DNA from: Chryseobacterium angstadtii
Lineage (GTDB): Bacteria; Bacteroidota; Bacteroidia; Flavobacteriales; Weeksellaceae
NCBI RefSeq assembly: GCF_001045465.1
Contig: NZ_LFND01000005.1
Coordinates: 1-64,000 of the forward strand
Length of the DNA: 64,000 bases
Direction: 5' to 3'
Every line of letters starts with the position of its first letter. Position 1 is the stretch's first letter. The notes below the pieces were generated by a model, which worked only from the letters and a program-made list of their open reading frames with translations, searched no databases and was not told the DNA's origin. Both the position numbers and the translations under genes were made by a program. Shown one piece after another: positions 26,217-36,015 of this stretch.

Positions 26217-27188
26217 ATGAAAATATCTCATCTATTACCTATGGCTTTGCTGGCCATATTATTAGTTTCCTGCAATGATTCCAGAGCAACCGGAGAAAAA
26301 GGTCAAAAGACTGTAATAAAAATGCATAAAAATCATTGGGCTAACGGTGCTCAATTGGTAATTTCAGTTTCCATGCAGTTTGAAACAGGTGGGCAACCTG
26401 ATAGGGCAGAAAGCCCGTTTAGTGGAAGCCCGCTGCCTAAAGGACAGCCAGACCTGCCTGCAGAAAGCTGGTACCGGTACGGAGCTAATGAAGGCATTTA
26501 CCGGATGCTTGATCTCTGGAGAAAATACGATATCAAAGTCACTTCCCATGTTGTAGGAACTGCGGCCCAAAAATATCCCGAAATTGCCAGGGCTATCGCA
26601 AAAGATGGGCATGAAATAGCCGCACATGGCATAGCGTGGGACAATCAATGGAATAAAAACTATGCTGATGAGCTAACCTTCGTAAAAGATGGTGTAGACA
26701 TGGTGGAAAAGATCACTGGGCAAAGAGCGGTCGGCTATAATTGCAACTGGCTGAGACGCAGTCCGAATACTTTAAAAGTGCTTCAGGAACTTGGTTTTTT
26801 GTATCACATAGATGATCTCAGCCGGGATGAGCCATTCATTACTAAGGTCAATGGAAAAAAATTCGTTGTGATGCCTTATACACTTCGTAATAATGATATT
26901 GTACAAATCGCGGGAAATCACTGGAGTCCCGATCAGTTCCTATCCCAGTTAAAACATGAATTTGACCAGCTGTATGCCGAAGGCGCTGAAAAGAGAAGAA
27001 TGATGAGTATCAGTTTCCATGACCGCATTGGCGGAACACCGGCAATGGTACATGCTATGGAAGAATTCATACAATATACAAAAGAGAAAACTAATGTAGT
27101 TTATATGAGGAAAGATGACATCGCCAAAATGGTGATTCACGATCCCAAAACGCTTGTAGACAACAGTGAAGAACAATACAATAACTAA
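26217..27188 (+). CDS. Polysaccharide deacetylase-family lipoprotein
   Basis: The start at 26217 gives a lipoprotein signal (MKISHLLPMALLAILLVSC, Cys at 19). The body resembles PuuE/NodB-type deacetylases: YGANEGIYRMLDLWRKYDIK, GHEIAAHGIAWDNQW (His motif), GYNCNWLRRSPNTLKVLQELGF and FHDRIGG. The usual TFDD metal-binding motif is replaced by SVSMQFETGG, as in the PuuE-like branch that acts on non-sugar amides or imides. Substrate uncertain. First gene of a probable three-gene unit with OYE and DoxX, opposite an AraC regulator. Confidence 0.8.
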   Translation: MKISHLLPMALLAILLVSCNDSRATGEKGQKTVIKMHKNHWANGAQLVISVSMQFETGGQPDRAESPFSGSPLPKGQPDLPAESWYRYGANEGIYRMLDLWRKYDIKVTSHVVGTAAQKYPEIARAIAKDGHEIAAHGIAWDNQWNKNYADELTFVKDGVDMVEKITGQRAVGYNCNWLRRSPNTLKVLQELGFLYHIDDLSRDEPFITKVNGKKFVVMPYTLRNNDIVQIAGNHWSPDQFLSQLKHEFDQLYAEGAEKRRMMSISFHDRIGGTPAMVHAMEEFIQYTKEKTNVVYMRKDDIAKMVIHDPKTLVDNSEEQYNN

Positions 27189-27224
27189 TCATACATCATT
27201 TAGAAACCTATTTAAATTAACCCA

Positions 27225-28361
27225 ATGAAAAAGCTTTTTGAAACGTATACATTATCCGGAAATCATTTAAAAAACCGTTTTGTTATGGCTCCCATGACCA
27301 GAAGCCGGGCCTCAGAGCCCGGGGATATTCCTAACGCTTTAATGGCAGAGTATTATGGGCAGCGCGCCACTGCCGGTCTCATTATTACGGAAGCCACACA
27401 AGTATCAGTACAAGGTATGGGCTATGCTAAAACACCCGGAATTTACTCCAATGAACAGGTGAAAGGCTGGCAGTTGATCACACAGGCTGTCCACGAAAAA
27501 AAAGGAAAGATATTTCTGCAACTCTGGCATGTGGGCAGGGTTTCTTCATCTAAAATAAACGGCTTACAACCTCTGGCTCCGTCTGCTCTGACTGCGGATA
27601 AAACCAATGTTTATATTTTTGATGGTGCCCCGAATGGAGATGCTACATTTGTTCCGGTAGAAAAGCCGAGAGCTATGGATCAATCAGAGATCAGACAAGC
27701 TATCAGAGAATTTGCGGAAGGGGCTGAAAATGCTATTGCAGCAGGGTTTGACGGGGTTGAGATTCATGGCGCGAATGGATACCTGATTGACCAATTTCTC
27801 CGCAGTAATTCGAATATCCGTACCGATGAATATGGCGGAAGCAAAGAAAACCGTATTCGTTTTTTAATAGAAGTTACCGAAGCTGTTATTGAAGCTGTTG
27901 GTAAAGAAAAAACCGGGGTCCGCCTGTCGCCTTTCATCAAATTTAAAGATATGGATGACCCCGAAATCATGGAAGCCATTATGCTGGCGGCAGAATATTT
28001 AAACCGTATGGACATCGCCTATATTCACCTGTGTGAGGCAGACTGGGATGATGCGCCCGCGATTCCCCTGGAATTCAGGAAGGAATTGAGGGAAAAGTTT
28101 AACAATACTATTATTGCGACCGGAAATAAAACCCCGGAAGAAGCTGAAGAATTATTAAAAAACAACAGGGTAGATCTTATCGGTTTTGGGAGAAATTTTC
28201 TGACGAATCCGGATTATCCTGAACGGGTAAGGCTGAATGTGCCACTTAATGAAATATCAGATCCCCATACCTTATTTGGCGGAGGTGGAGCAAGAGGGTA
28301 TACGGATTATACATTTTTTAATATGAAAGATTACGCGGGTAAAATGCCACCCAAAATTTAA
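27225..28361 (+). CDS. Old Yellow Enzyme family alkene reductase
   Basis: 378 residues, standard OYE length. The FMN-binding TIM barrel shows RFVMAPMTRSRA at the N-terminus, LWHVGRVS, HGANGYLIDQFLRSNSN with the substrate-binding His/Asn pair near residue 180, EYGGSKENRIRF, and IGFGRNFLTNPDYPERVR at the C-terminus. Reduces activated C=C bonds of enones, maleimides or nitro-compounds with NAD(P)H. It lies 36 bases after the deacetylase gene and 21 before DoxX; the set looks like a unit for reductive detoxification of an electrophile. Confidence 0.93.
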   Translation: MKKLFETYTLSGNHLKNRFVMAPMTRSRASEPGDIPNALMAEYYGQRATAGLIITEATQVSVQGMGYAKTPGIYSNEQVKGWQLITQAVHEKKGKIFLQLWHVGRVSSSKINGLQPLAPSALTADKTNVYIFDGAPNGDATFVPVEKPRAMDQSEIRQAIREFAEGAENAIAAGFDGVEIHGANGYLIDQFLRSNSNIRTDEYGGSKENRIRFLIEVTEAVIEAVGKEKTGVRLSPFIKFKDMDDPEIMEAIMLAAEYLNRMDIAYIHLCEADWDDAPAIPLEFRKELREKFNNTIIATGNKTPEEAEELLKNNRVDLIGFGRNFLTNPDYPERVRLNVPLNEISDPHTLFGGGGARGYTDYTFFNMKDYAGKMPPKI

Positions 28362-28382
28362 TTTTAAGAACAGTTCATATTT

Positions 28383-28787
28383 ATGGAAAAATTGAAATTA
28401 CAAAATACGGCTTATTTTCTGTTGAAAATTTCTATGGGCGTTAATATGCTGGGGCATGGGCTTGCCAGAATTCCTAAAATCAATGCTTTTGCAGAGGGAA
28501 TGACTAAAATCTTTGAGAAAAGCTGGCTGCCTGAGCCTCTGATCATGATTTTTGGAACAGTTCTGCCATTCGCCGAGTTTCTTATCGGATTAATGCTGCT
28601 CATTGGGTTTAAAACCCGATGGGCACTTATAGCCGGAGCATCTTTGATTGTTGTTTTACTTTTCGGAAGCAGTACTATTGAAAATTGGGAAGCTATGGGA
28701 ATTCAGATGATTTATGCCATTTTCTTTTACATACTGATCATTCAAATGAAGGATGAAAAACCTGGTCCGTTAAACTCTAATCTTTAA
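28383..28787 (+). CDS. DoxX family membrane protein
   Basis: 134 residues with four predicted membrane segments (about 10-27, 55-75, 80-100 and 105-122), and GHGLARIPKI after the first, followed by FAEFLIGLMLLIGFKTR typical of DoxX/YphA proteins. Co-directional with the OYE gene. Its last 11 bases overlap the 3' end of the convergent BspA-like gene. Confidence 0.8.
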   Translation: MEKLKLQNTAYFLLKISMGVNMLGHGLARIPKINAFAEGMTKIFEKSWLPEPLIMIFGTVLPFAEFLIGLMLLIGFKTRWALIAGASLIVVLLFGSSTIENWEAMGIQMIYAIFFYILIIQMKDEKPGPLNSNL

Positions 28788-30642
28788 TAAATTTTTTAGA
28801 CTGTGAGTTTCCTGAATGGTCACTAGCTTTTAAAATATGTACCCCTTTCTGCAGCTCGGAAACATTAATATTATTTCCTTCAGGGCTCTTTTTTAAAAGT
28901 TTTCCATCTATAGAATAAATTTCAATATTTTTCAATCCATCTGAAAAGAATAGCGTGTTTTTTACAGGATTAGGATAAATATTGAAATTTGTTTTTTTAT
29001 CTACCTCAGATGTGGCAAGTGTATTACATTCTGCATTGTAGGTATCACCGGTAATAATCCATCCTTTAAAACCGGTTAATGCATTTCTTGCCGCTACAGC
29101 CTGTGGAGTAGAATACGCCAACCCGGATGCTCCCAGTGTTAAATTATTCGGTGTGGAAGGACTGTTGGCCCATCCTTGTAACGTGGAGTTGTAATTAGAG
29201 CAGGATAAACCGGAAGAATCCAGCATGAAGTTCGTCTGCGTAACAGCATATAAATTCCAGTTGCTCAAATCCTGATTAAAGGCGGTAGCATTTTTAAATA
29301 TATTACGCATATCTGTGACTGAAGAGGTATTCCAGTTACCTATCGGCTGATTAAAAATAGGGCTATCTGTAAACATTGCATACATATTGGTTACATTGGT
29401 GGTATCCCAGTTGCCTATGGGTTGATTAAATTTTTTTGCTCCGAAAAACATATAACTCATATTGGTAACCGATGATGTATCCCAGTTTCCGATAGGTTGA
29501 TTAAATTTTTCTGCTCGGGCAAACAAATCCAGCATATTGGTTACCTTTGAAGTGTCCCAGCTTTCTATAGGATGATTGAAAAGTTTACTTTCTCTGAAAA
29601 CCCCCGCCATATCTGTTACATTGGAAGTATTCCAGTTTCCGATGGGTAAATTAAATTGGTGGGTACTGCTGAACATATAGCGCATATTGGTAACTTTTGA
29701 AGTATCCCAGCTTTCAATAGGTTGATTGAACATTTCTGTACCATGGAACATATAGCCCAAATTGGTTACCTTAGAAGTATCCCAGTTTCCAATAGGTTGG
29801 TTGAACTTGAAGGCATTGCTGAACATTCCCTCCATATTGGTCACCTTAGAAGTATCCCAGCTGGAAAGAGGCTGATCAAAAATAAAAGCACCATCAAATA
29901 CATGTGCCATATTGGTGACATTAGACGTATTCCAGACGCCTATGGGCTGATTAAACTCTTCTGTATAAGCAAACATTAATGAAATATCGGTAACATTGGA
30001 AATATCCCAGCTACTGATAGGCTGATTGAATTTTTTCGCAGAATCGAAGCTTTGTTTTAAATTGGTCACATGAGAAATGTCCCAATTGCTGAAAGAGGAA
30101 TTTCCAACCAGTTTATAGCATCCTGAAAAGATACCGGACATATCTGTAACATTGCTTAAAAATGGAATGTCCGTAGCGGTGACATCCATTTCTTCACAGT
30201 ACCAGAACGCATCTTTCATACTGGACCATTTAATATTTCCCCATTGTGCTACATCTATAATTTTATAAACATCTCCGCGAACAGCTGAGGGTAGTACATA
30301 AAAGCAGATACGGTGAAAGTTGCCGTTTCCATTGGTTGTTTTTAAAGTATAGGTCGCATTATTAGCGATAGGATTAGAAGGAGTACCGAAATCAATTAAA
30401 AGAGGGACTCCAAGAGAAGTAGTTACATTCGCCAGTGTTCCGTGGTGAGTTGGATAGCCAATTTCCTCCCAATAGATGTTATAGTTCGTGCCTATTCCTG
30501 GAAAGAGAATTTGATTGGAGGTACTTGGTGAAGGAAATGGCCCCGTATTGCTGGGCTTCCATATCGTGATAAATTCATCCTGTGCTTTTATAAACGAGAA
30601 AAACATTAAAAACAGACTCAAAAACAGAAATTTAATTTTCAT
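28777..30642 (-). CDS. BspA-like (DUF285) repeat surface protein with T9SS sorting domain
   Basis: 621 residues. Signal peptide about 1-20 (ending KAQ). After an N-terminal domain that contains WSSMKDAFWYCEEMDVTA come 11 tandem 25-residue repeats of the form W-D/N-T-S-x-V-T-N-M-x-x-M-F-...-F-N-Q-P-I-G (about 190-465), then a linker and a C-terminal T9SS type A sorting domain (FNIYPNPVKNTLFFSDG ... HILKASDHSG) of about 75 residues. Such proteins are exported to the surface and often mediate binding to proteins or cells. Near-identical 75-bp DNA repeats make the array prone to copy-number change. Confidence 0.92.
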   Translation of the reverse strand: MKIKFLFLSLFLMFFSFIKAQDEFITIWKPSNTGPFPSPSTSNQILFPGIGTNYNIYWEEIGYPTHHGTLANVTTSLGVPLLIDFGTPSNPIANNATYTLKTTNGNGNFHRICFYVLPSAVRGDVYKIIDVAQWGNIKWSSMKDAFWYCEEMDVTATDIPFLSNVTDMSGIFSGCYKLVGNSSFSNWDISHVTNLKQSFDSAKKFNQPISSWDISNVTDISLMFAYTEEFNQPIGVWNTSNVTNMAHVFDGAFIFDQPLSSWDTSKVTNMEGMFSNAFKFNQPIGNWDTSKVTNLGYMFHGTEMFNQPIESWDTSKVTNMRYMFSSTHQFNLPIGNWNTSNVTDMAGVFRESKLFNHPIESWDTSKVTNMLDLFARAEKFNQPIGNWDTSSVTNMSYMFFGAKKFNQPIGNWDTTNVTNMYAMFTDSPIFNQPIGNWNTSSVTDMRNIFKNATAFNQDLSNWNLYAVTQTNFMLDSSGLSCSNYNSTLQGWANSPSTPNNLTLGASGLAYSTPQAVAARNALTGFKGWIITGDTYNAECNTLATSEVDKKTNFNIYPNPVKNTLFFSDGLKNIEIYSIDGKLLKKSPEGNNINVSELQKGVHILKASDHSGNSQSKKFIKD

Positions 30643-31273
30643 AGGATTTCATTTATTTTAAATAGGACAGCCTTTTGATTTTACTTTTATTGCTTAAAAG
30701 TAACTGATACAGCCATTATAACAAAACCTTACTTAATAAGTGTAATGATATACCGGTTAACTGTTTCAGATTAATTGGTATTCGTTATTAAAAGTCTTTG
30801 AATTCACAATGACAATTTTTAAAGTATGTAAAACGTATCCTGATGAGGTTTTTCCGATGTAAGACCGTATCCGGAAAAAATAAAGTGAAGAATAAAATTC
30901 ATGGGTTCCTCACTTTGTGCTGGTATTTCCTCAATTAATCTATTGTAAAATTTTGTACTTCGCTGTATACTTGTACAAACATATGTTTAGATTTTAAAAC
31001 ACACCTATTCTTAAGTAAATGAATTAAAAAAATACTTTGGAATTGATAGGTTGATTTAATTTCAAATCAGTATAAGTATATTAATCCGGTAATCATATAC
31101 TTAAACAGGTAGTCAACAGATATCTAAAACTACATTTTCAGAACTTAATTTTTTTACCTCAAACCATTGTTGAAAAATAATGGCGGGGAACATCATTGCT
31201 ATGCAGCTGCCGGAGCTAAGTGTATTCAAACTTACAAACCACAAACCACACACAAATCGAATTAACAATTAAT
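30643..31273. other. Long upstream region of the isocyanide cluster
   Basis: About 630 AT-rich bases with no ORF of note, holding the divergent promoters of the BspA-like gene and the isocyanide cluster. A weak promoter-like pair TTTG (near 31036)-N17-TAATTTCA has two mismatches in the -7 box. The last part (31170-31230) is less AT-rich and could be an untranslated leader. No riboswitch is recognised. Confidence 0.5.
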
Positions 31274-32269
31274 ATGATTAAAAAGAACAACGATTATAAT
31301 ATATGTTCACTAAACAGTGAGTTAGTGTATCAGAAGGCCCACGATATTCTGACAACTATCATGGAGTTCCGTATTACGGAAGATAAGAAAGGCATAAGTT
31401 GTACTATACCATGTAACAGCTGTTATCAACCCCATATTCCTAAAATTGTACAGGCAATTGAGAAGGAGCAACCTGTTTTGTTTGTATTGCCTGCGTTTCC
31501 GGGGAAATCTCCCAATCCTCAAAAAGTACTGGGTTCATTGCCGGATATGGCAGAAAGATATTCCTTACAATTTCTAAACGGTTTATGCCAGTCAATACAG
31601 AAAATATATGCTCCGGGAGCACGTATTCTGATATGTTCAGACGGGAGGGTATTCAGTAATGTAATTGGGATGAAGGATTCGGATATTACTGCTTATCAAA
31701 AGGAAATAGACTCCATCATCAGCAGGTATCAGCTTACCCATATTTCCACATTTCACCTGGATCAGCTATACGAAGGGGATAATTTTGAAAATATGAGGCT
31801 TGAGTTACTGGAAACATTTGGCAAGCCCATTTCTGTATTGAAAGATAAAGTATCCCGTGGCACTGAAGAAAATGCTTCCAGAGAAGACAAAGAAGCCAAT
31901 AGGATGTATAAAGGAATTACAAGGTTTTTGTTTGAGGATTCCATCCATCCTGAACAGATAAAATCCCGGGCCGGTATTCAAAAAGATGCGAAAAAAAGAG
32001 CCTATCGCGTCATTCAGCTTAGCAATGCATGGAGTGAACTTATTGCCAGCGAATTCCCTGAGTATGTCCGTTTATCCATTCATCCGCAGACCTGTGGTGA
32101 TATCAAACTTGGCATCAAACTATCCACCGAAAACTCAATAACGCCCTGGCATGGAGTTGCTCTGAATAGGAATGGCAGGATTGTGTTCATGAAAAGATTT
32201 GAAGCCGAAAAATTAAATGCCCGCTTAATATACGACGAAAACGGGCGACCTGATTATTATGAACTCTAA
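31274..32269 (+). CDS. Isocyanide (isonitrile) synthase, PvcA/IsnA/DIT1 family
   Basis: 331 residues from the ATG at 31274; an upstream ATG at 31220 would add 18 non-conserved residues. Family motifs seen: FPGKSPNPQKVLGSLPDMAE at 75-94, CSDGRVFSNV at 121-130, FLFED near 215, LSIHPQTCGDIKLGIKL and TPWHGVAL near the C-terminus. Members convert the amino group of Tyr or Trp into an isocyanide with a carbon from ribulose-5-phosphate. Here the amino acid substrate cannot be told. It is the first gene of a co-directional set with an Fe(II) oxygenase 32 bases downstream, the classical PvcA-PvcB order. Confidence 0.9.
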   Translation: MIKKNNDYNICSLNSELVYQKAHDILTTIMEFRITEDKKGISCTIPCNSCYQPHIPKIVQAIEKEQPVLFVLPAFPGKSPNPQKVLGSLPDMAERYSLQFLNGLCQSIQKIYAPGARILICSDGRVFSNVIGMKDSDITAYQKEIDSIISRYQLTHISTFHLDQLYEGDNFENMRLELLETFGKPISVLKDKVSRGTEENASREDKEANRMYKGITRFLFEDSIHPEQIKSRAGIQKDAKKRAYRVIQLSNAWSELIASEFPEYVRLSIHPQTCGDIKLGIKLSTENSITPWHGVALNRNGRIVFMKRFEAEKLNARLIYDENGRPDYYEL

Positions 32270-32301
32270 ATAAACACCCAACTCAATAAATATTAATTAA
32301 A

Positions 32302-33138
32302 ATGAAATATACCGTTACACACCTTAAACCATTTGGAATTTTAATAGAAGCAGATGGTAATGACCATCATGTAAAAGATTTAAGTACCAAAATGCTGAAA
32401 AACTATTTTGAAGAAGAAAAACTGGTGGTAGTCCGTGGTTTTAAAACATTTGACTCCTCTGATGATTTTGCCGGTTATTGTGAACGCTGGGGAGAAGTCA
32501 GCTTATGGCCTTTTGGAAAAGTTCTTGAATTGGTAAGGCAAAACAATCCTGAAGACCACATTTTTGATAATAATTATGTGCCTTTGCACTGGGACGGAAT
32601 GTATAGACCCGAAGTCCCTGAATATCAGATTTTCCATTGTGTTGATTCCCCGAATATAGATCAGGGAGGAAGAACCACCTTCTCAAATACCAGCATAGCC
32701 ATTGATCAGTCCCCGGCAGAACTGGTTGAATTATGGAAAAATATATCCGTACGCTATACCCGCAAAATGGAGTTTTATGAAAGTACTACCATTTCTCCCA
32801 TCGTTACCAAGCATCCATATAGAGAGCAGTTCATCATGCGTTACAATGAACCGCCGGCAAAAGATATTCCTGATTTTATTAATCCGCCCATCATAGAGTT
32901 CGTCGGGGTAGAAGAAGACCATCTTGATGAAATTCAGACACAACTAAGAGAATTGTTGTACAGTCCACAGGTCTATTATGCCCATACATGGCAGAAAAAT
33001 GATATTGTTATTTCAGATAATTTTACCCTTTTGCATGGCCGTGAAGCGTATACCCAGGATGCTCCCCGTCATTTACAGAGAGTGCATGTGAATAGTTCAC
33101 CTGCTTTCAAAAATCCCGGATTAGAATCATACAGATGA
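32302..33138 (+). CDS. TauD/TfdA-family 2-oxoglutarate Fe(II) oxygenase, PvcB-like
   Basis: 278 residues. The iron-binding facial triad is complete: His96 and Asp98 in LHWDGM, His245 in LLHGRE, with Arg256 in position to bind 2-oxoglutarate. RGGRTTFSNT-like spacing and SDNFTLLHGR are typical of the family. PvcB-type enzymes desaturate or decarboxylate the isocyanide amino acid into a vinyl isocyanide or related product. The last four bases overlap the monooxygenase start (ATGA), so the two are translationally coupled. Confidence 0.9.
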   Translation: MKYTVTHLKPFGILIEADGNDHHVKDLSTKMLKNYFEEEKLVVVRGFKTFDSSDDFAGYCERWGEVSLWPFGKVLELVRQNNPEDHIFDNNYVPLHWDGMYRPEVPEYQIFHCVDSPNIDQGGRTTFSNTSIAIDQSPAELVELWKNISVRYTRKMEFYESTTISPIVTKHPYREQFIMRYNEPPAKDIPDFINPPIIEFVGVEEDHLDEIQTQLRELLYSPQVYYAHTWQKNDIVISDNFTLLHGREAYTQDAPRHLQRVHVNSSPAFKNPGLESYR

Positions 33139-34577
33139 GAACACAAATAGCAGATATCGTAATTATTGGGGCCGGACCCGTTGGATTAATGTGTGCCTAT
33201 CTTGGTCAGCTGTGTGGTTTATCCGTCATCATTATAGATAAATCTTCAGGCCCGTTGGAAGTAGGCAGAGCAGATGCTTTGAATGCCCGTACCCTGCAGC
33301 TTATTGAGATCGTGGATTTATTTGATGAATTATATCCGCAGGGGAAGCCCTGCAATACGAGTTCCGTGTGGAGCAATGGTGAATTTATTTCCAGACAGTC
33401 TACATGGTGGGATGAGCTGGAAGGCTGCTTACATAAACATTTCCTCATGCTTGGCCAGTCTTTTATAGAAGAATTGCTGGATAAAAAACTTAAGGAGAAA
33501 AAAGCAGCTGTGCAGCGAATGACCACAGTGGAAAATATTGAATTGACAGATGATAGCTGCATCACCTATCTTTCAAACGGAGACATTATCCAGTCTGCTT
33601 ACGTAATCGGGGCAGATGGTTCACGATCCACTGTTAGAGATCTTTTTCAGATTCCGTTTGATATTCTGCGCCCACAAATTATATGGGCCGTGATTGATGG
33701 AATAATAGAAACCGATTTTCTCAAAGTACCGGAGATTATTGTTTTTCAGGCGGATACTTCAGATGTGGCATGGATTCCCCGTGAAGGAGAAATAGACAGA
33801 TTCTACGTAAGAATGGATGTTAAGGATTTTAGTATTGAAGAAGCGGTTGAGAAAATTAACCGAGCGATGAGTCCTCATCAACTAAAATTTAAAGAAGTGG
33901 TCTGGTTCTCACAATTCTCTGTTAAAGAATCTGTTGCGGAAAAATTTTCAGTCAATAATAAAGTATTTCTGGCTGGAGATGCCTGTCATATTCACTCGGT
34001 TAACGGAGGGCAGGGCCTTAATACAGGTCTTGCTGATGCCTTCAATCTGATATGGAAATTAAATATGACCATTAAATTCAATACATCCACAGCGCTTTTG
34101 CAGACTTATGAAAACGAGCGCAGGCCGGTGGCTCAAAGTGTTATCAATGCTTCAGGAGAACTTGTCCGTTCTACGAAATATTCTGATAGTGGGACCCATG
34201 CACAGGATTATGTGAGAATTGTACAAAAATATGCGGGGAATATAACCGGGATGGGAATCCGCTATGGAAATGAAGGATTGGCAGGGTCCAGAATATTCGA
34301 TTTTAAAATGTATAAAGAGAATGTCGAAACACGATTATATTCTGTTTTGAATTATTCCCACTTCACGCTGCTGATTTTTGGAAATACACCCCAAAATGTG
34401 GAAGTTCCCGGATTTGTAAAAATAGTTCAGATCTATCCTGAAAAGCATTCCTCAGAATTTTGGACAAGCCATTCTCCCTATAAAGATATGGCCATTTTAG
34501 TAAGACCGGATTCCTATATCGAGTCTTTTGGCTCTTTAGAAGATATTCAGGCCCTATTATGGGATGAAATACTATAA
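33135..34577 (+). CDS. FAD-dependent aromatic monooxygenase (PHBH fold)
   Basis: 480 residues. FAD-binding GAGPVG at 12-17, the DG motif GADGSRSTVR near 157, and GDACHIHSVNGGQGLNTGL near 285 are the three fingerprints of the para-hydroxybenzoate hydroxylase superfamily (TfdB/PheA/MhpA branch). The C-terminal thioredoxin-like extension (about 385-480) is typical of that branch. These enzymes hydroxylate phenols with NAD(P)H and oxygen, suiting a tyrosine-derived intermediate. Coupled to the upstream oxygenase by ATGA. Confidence 0.9.
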   Translation: MRTQIADIVIIGAGPVGLMCAYLGQLCGLSVIIIDKSSGPLEVGRADALNARTLQLIEIVDLFDELYPQGKPCNTSSVWSNGEFISRQSTWWDELEGCLHKHFLMLGQSFIEELLDKKLKEKKAAVQRMTTVENIELTDDSCITYLSNGDIIQSAYVIGADGSRSTVRDLFQIPFDILRPQIIWAVIDGIIETDFLKVPEIIVFQADTSDVAWIPREGEIDRFYVRMDVKDFSIEEAVEKINRAMSPHQLKFKEVVWFSQFSVKESVAEKFSVNNKVFLAGDACHIHSVNGGQGLNTGLADAFNLIWKLNMTIKFNTSTALLQTYENERRPVAQSVINASGELVRSTKYSDSGTHAQDYVRIVQKYAGNITGMGIRYGNEGLAGSRIFDFKMYKENVETRLYSVLNYSHFTLLIFGNTPQNVEVPGFVKIVQIYPEKHSSEFWTSHSPYKDMAILVRPDSYIESFGSLEDIQALLWDEIL

Positions 34578-34672
34578 TATTGGTAAAATACAAGAGCAAC
34601 AGTGAAGAAAAGATGATTTTTTCTTTGCTGCTGCTTAATACTTACAATTTTTATGAAAAATCAATTTATGTT

Positions 34673-35905
34673 ATGAGCAGACCTGTTATTATTATAGACC
34701 CATTATCATCAGGGGTAGAGTTAGCTCCTGCATTCAAAAAAAGGGGAATACCGTCAATTGCCGTTACTATAGGATATACTGACAGGATAGGGTATGGAAC
34801 ACAAGTTCAAACTTCAGATTTTTCTGAAATTATTATGGATCAGCCTAACCTTTTGGATATCATCAAAAAATATAATCCTCTTGCCATTATTGCAGGAACA
34901 GATAAGGCTGTTCCTTTAGCAGAAGAACTCGCATTGGCTTTAACTCCCGAATTGGCTAACGACCCTTTAAAATCTTTAGACAGAAAACATAAGGGGTTGA
35001 TGCAGAAAGCTCTTCAGGATGCCGGTGTTCCAAATATTAAGACGATCAGTACTTCATCTGAAAGCGAAGTGATTAATTGGATGAAAGAACATGAATTAAC
35101 CGGATCTTCATTGGTGCTTAAACCACCCCTTTCAGCCGGAAGTGACAATGTTTTTCATATTCCGCAAGGGGGAAATTGGAAAGAAGCTTTTAACCAAATT
35201 CTGACTGAACCGTCCAAAATTACCGGGATAGTAAGTGAAACAGTTATTGTGCAGGAAGAAGTAGTGGGGACGGAATTTGCTGTAGGAACAGTATCGGCCA
35301 ACGGTAAACATTATCTGGCTCACTTAATTAAGTATAATAAAATATCGTTTAATGGGCGTAAGACTATTTATGATTGCGTAGAGTTCATTCCTTATGAAGA
35401 AGAACTTTACGGTGAGTTATTCGAATATACCAAAAAATGTCTGGACGCATTGGGAATCTGCTGGGGAGCTGCTCATAATGAAATTATGCTTACTGAAAAG
35501 GGACCTCGTCTTATAGAAACGGCTGCAAGGATGTGTGGAGGTCCGGTGGTCATTTTTGCAAGGCAGGCCAGCGGCAGCAGCCAGGCAGATAAAGTAGTTG
35601 AAGCTTTTGTAGACGGAGATGTTTTAAAAAAAGACTATACATTTAAAGTACCTGTGATGCCTGTTTTTCTTAAATCTCCTGTGAACGGGGTTATCTCGAA
35701 TTCCGAAATATTATCCGGGATTTCCCAATTGCCAACATTATTCAACCAATACATATGGTTTAAAGATGGTGATATTGTTCCCAAAACGGTAGATTATCTT
35801 ACGAGTATTGGAATTGTTGCATTGTCCGGTGACCGCGATTCTATTTTGGCTGACTATCAAAAAATACGAAATATGGAAGCCAAATTAGTAATTCGTGAAG
35901 TATAA
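34673..35905 (+). CDS. ATP-grasp ligase
   Basis: The start at 34673 (MSRPVIIIDPLSSGVELAPA) removes a non-conserved extension from a TTG at 34580 that would overlap nothing useful. The 410 residues contain an N-terminal Rossmann-like segment (GVELAPAFKKRGI), central ATP-grasp with KHKGLMQKALQDAGVP, LVLKPPLSAGSDNVFH, VQEEVVGTEFAVGT and the metal-binding AHNEIMLTEKGPRLIETAARM. It matches the peptide-forming branch related to BacD/carnosine synthase-like ligases that join a carboxylate to an amine via acyl phosphate. In this cluster it could link the isocyanide acid to an amino acid. Confidence 0.88.
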   Translation: MSRPVIIIDPLSSGVELAPAFKKRGIPSIAVTIGYTDRIGYGTQVQTSDFSEIIMDQPNLLDIIKKYNPLAIIAGTDKAVPLAEELALALTPELANDPLKSLDRKHKGLMQKALQDAGVPNIKTISTSSESEVINWMKEHELTGSSLVLKPPLSAGSDNVFHIPQGGNWKEAFNQILTEPSKITGIVSETVIVQEEVVGTEFAVGTVSANGKHYLAHLIKYNKISFNGRKTIYDCVEFIPYEEELYGELFEYTKKCLDALGICWGAAHNEIMLTEKGPRLIETAARMCGGPVVIFARQASGSSQADKVVEAFVDGDVLKKDYTFKVPVMPVFLKSPVNGVISNSEILSGISQLPTLFNQYIWFKDGDIVPKTVDYLTSIGIVALSGDRDSILADYQKIRNMEAKLVIREV

Positions 35906-36015
35906 CGCATGCAGTATTGGATCCGGTAATTACTGATCATGTACTAACAATCTGTAATAGTGAGTTCAGACAATAATTTTCTGCTAAAATCTGCTACAAC
36001 TTTTTAATTATAATG

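Noticed and set aside
28960..30090. Regular direct DNA repeats, at first glance CRISPR-like
   Set aside because: The 75-bp period is a multiple of three within an open frame and translates to BspA-type repeats; there are no spacers and no cas genes.
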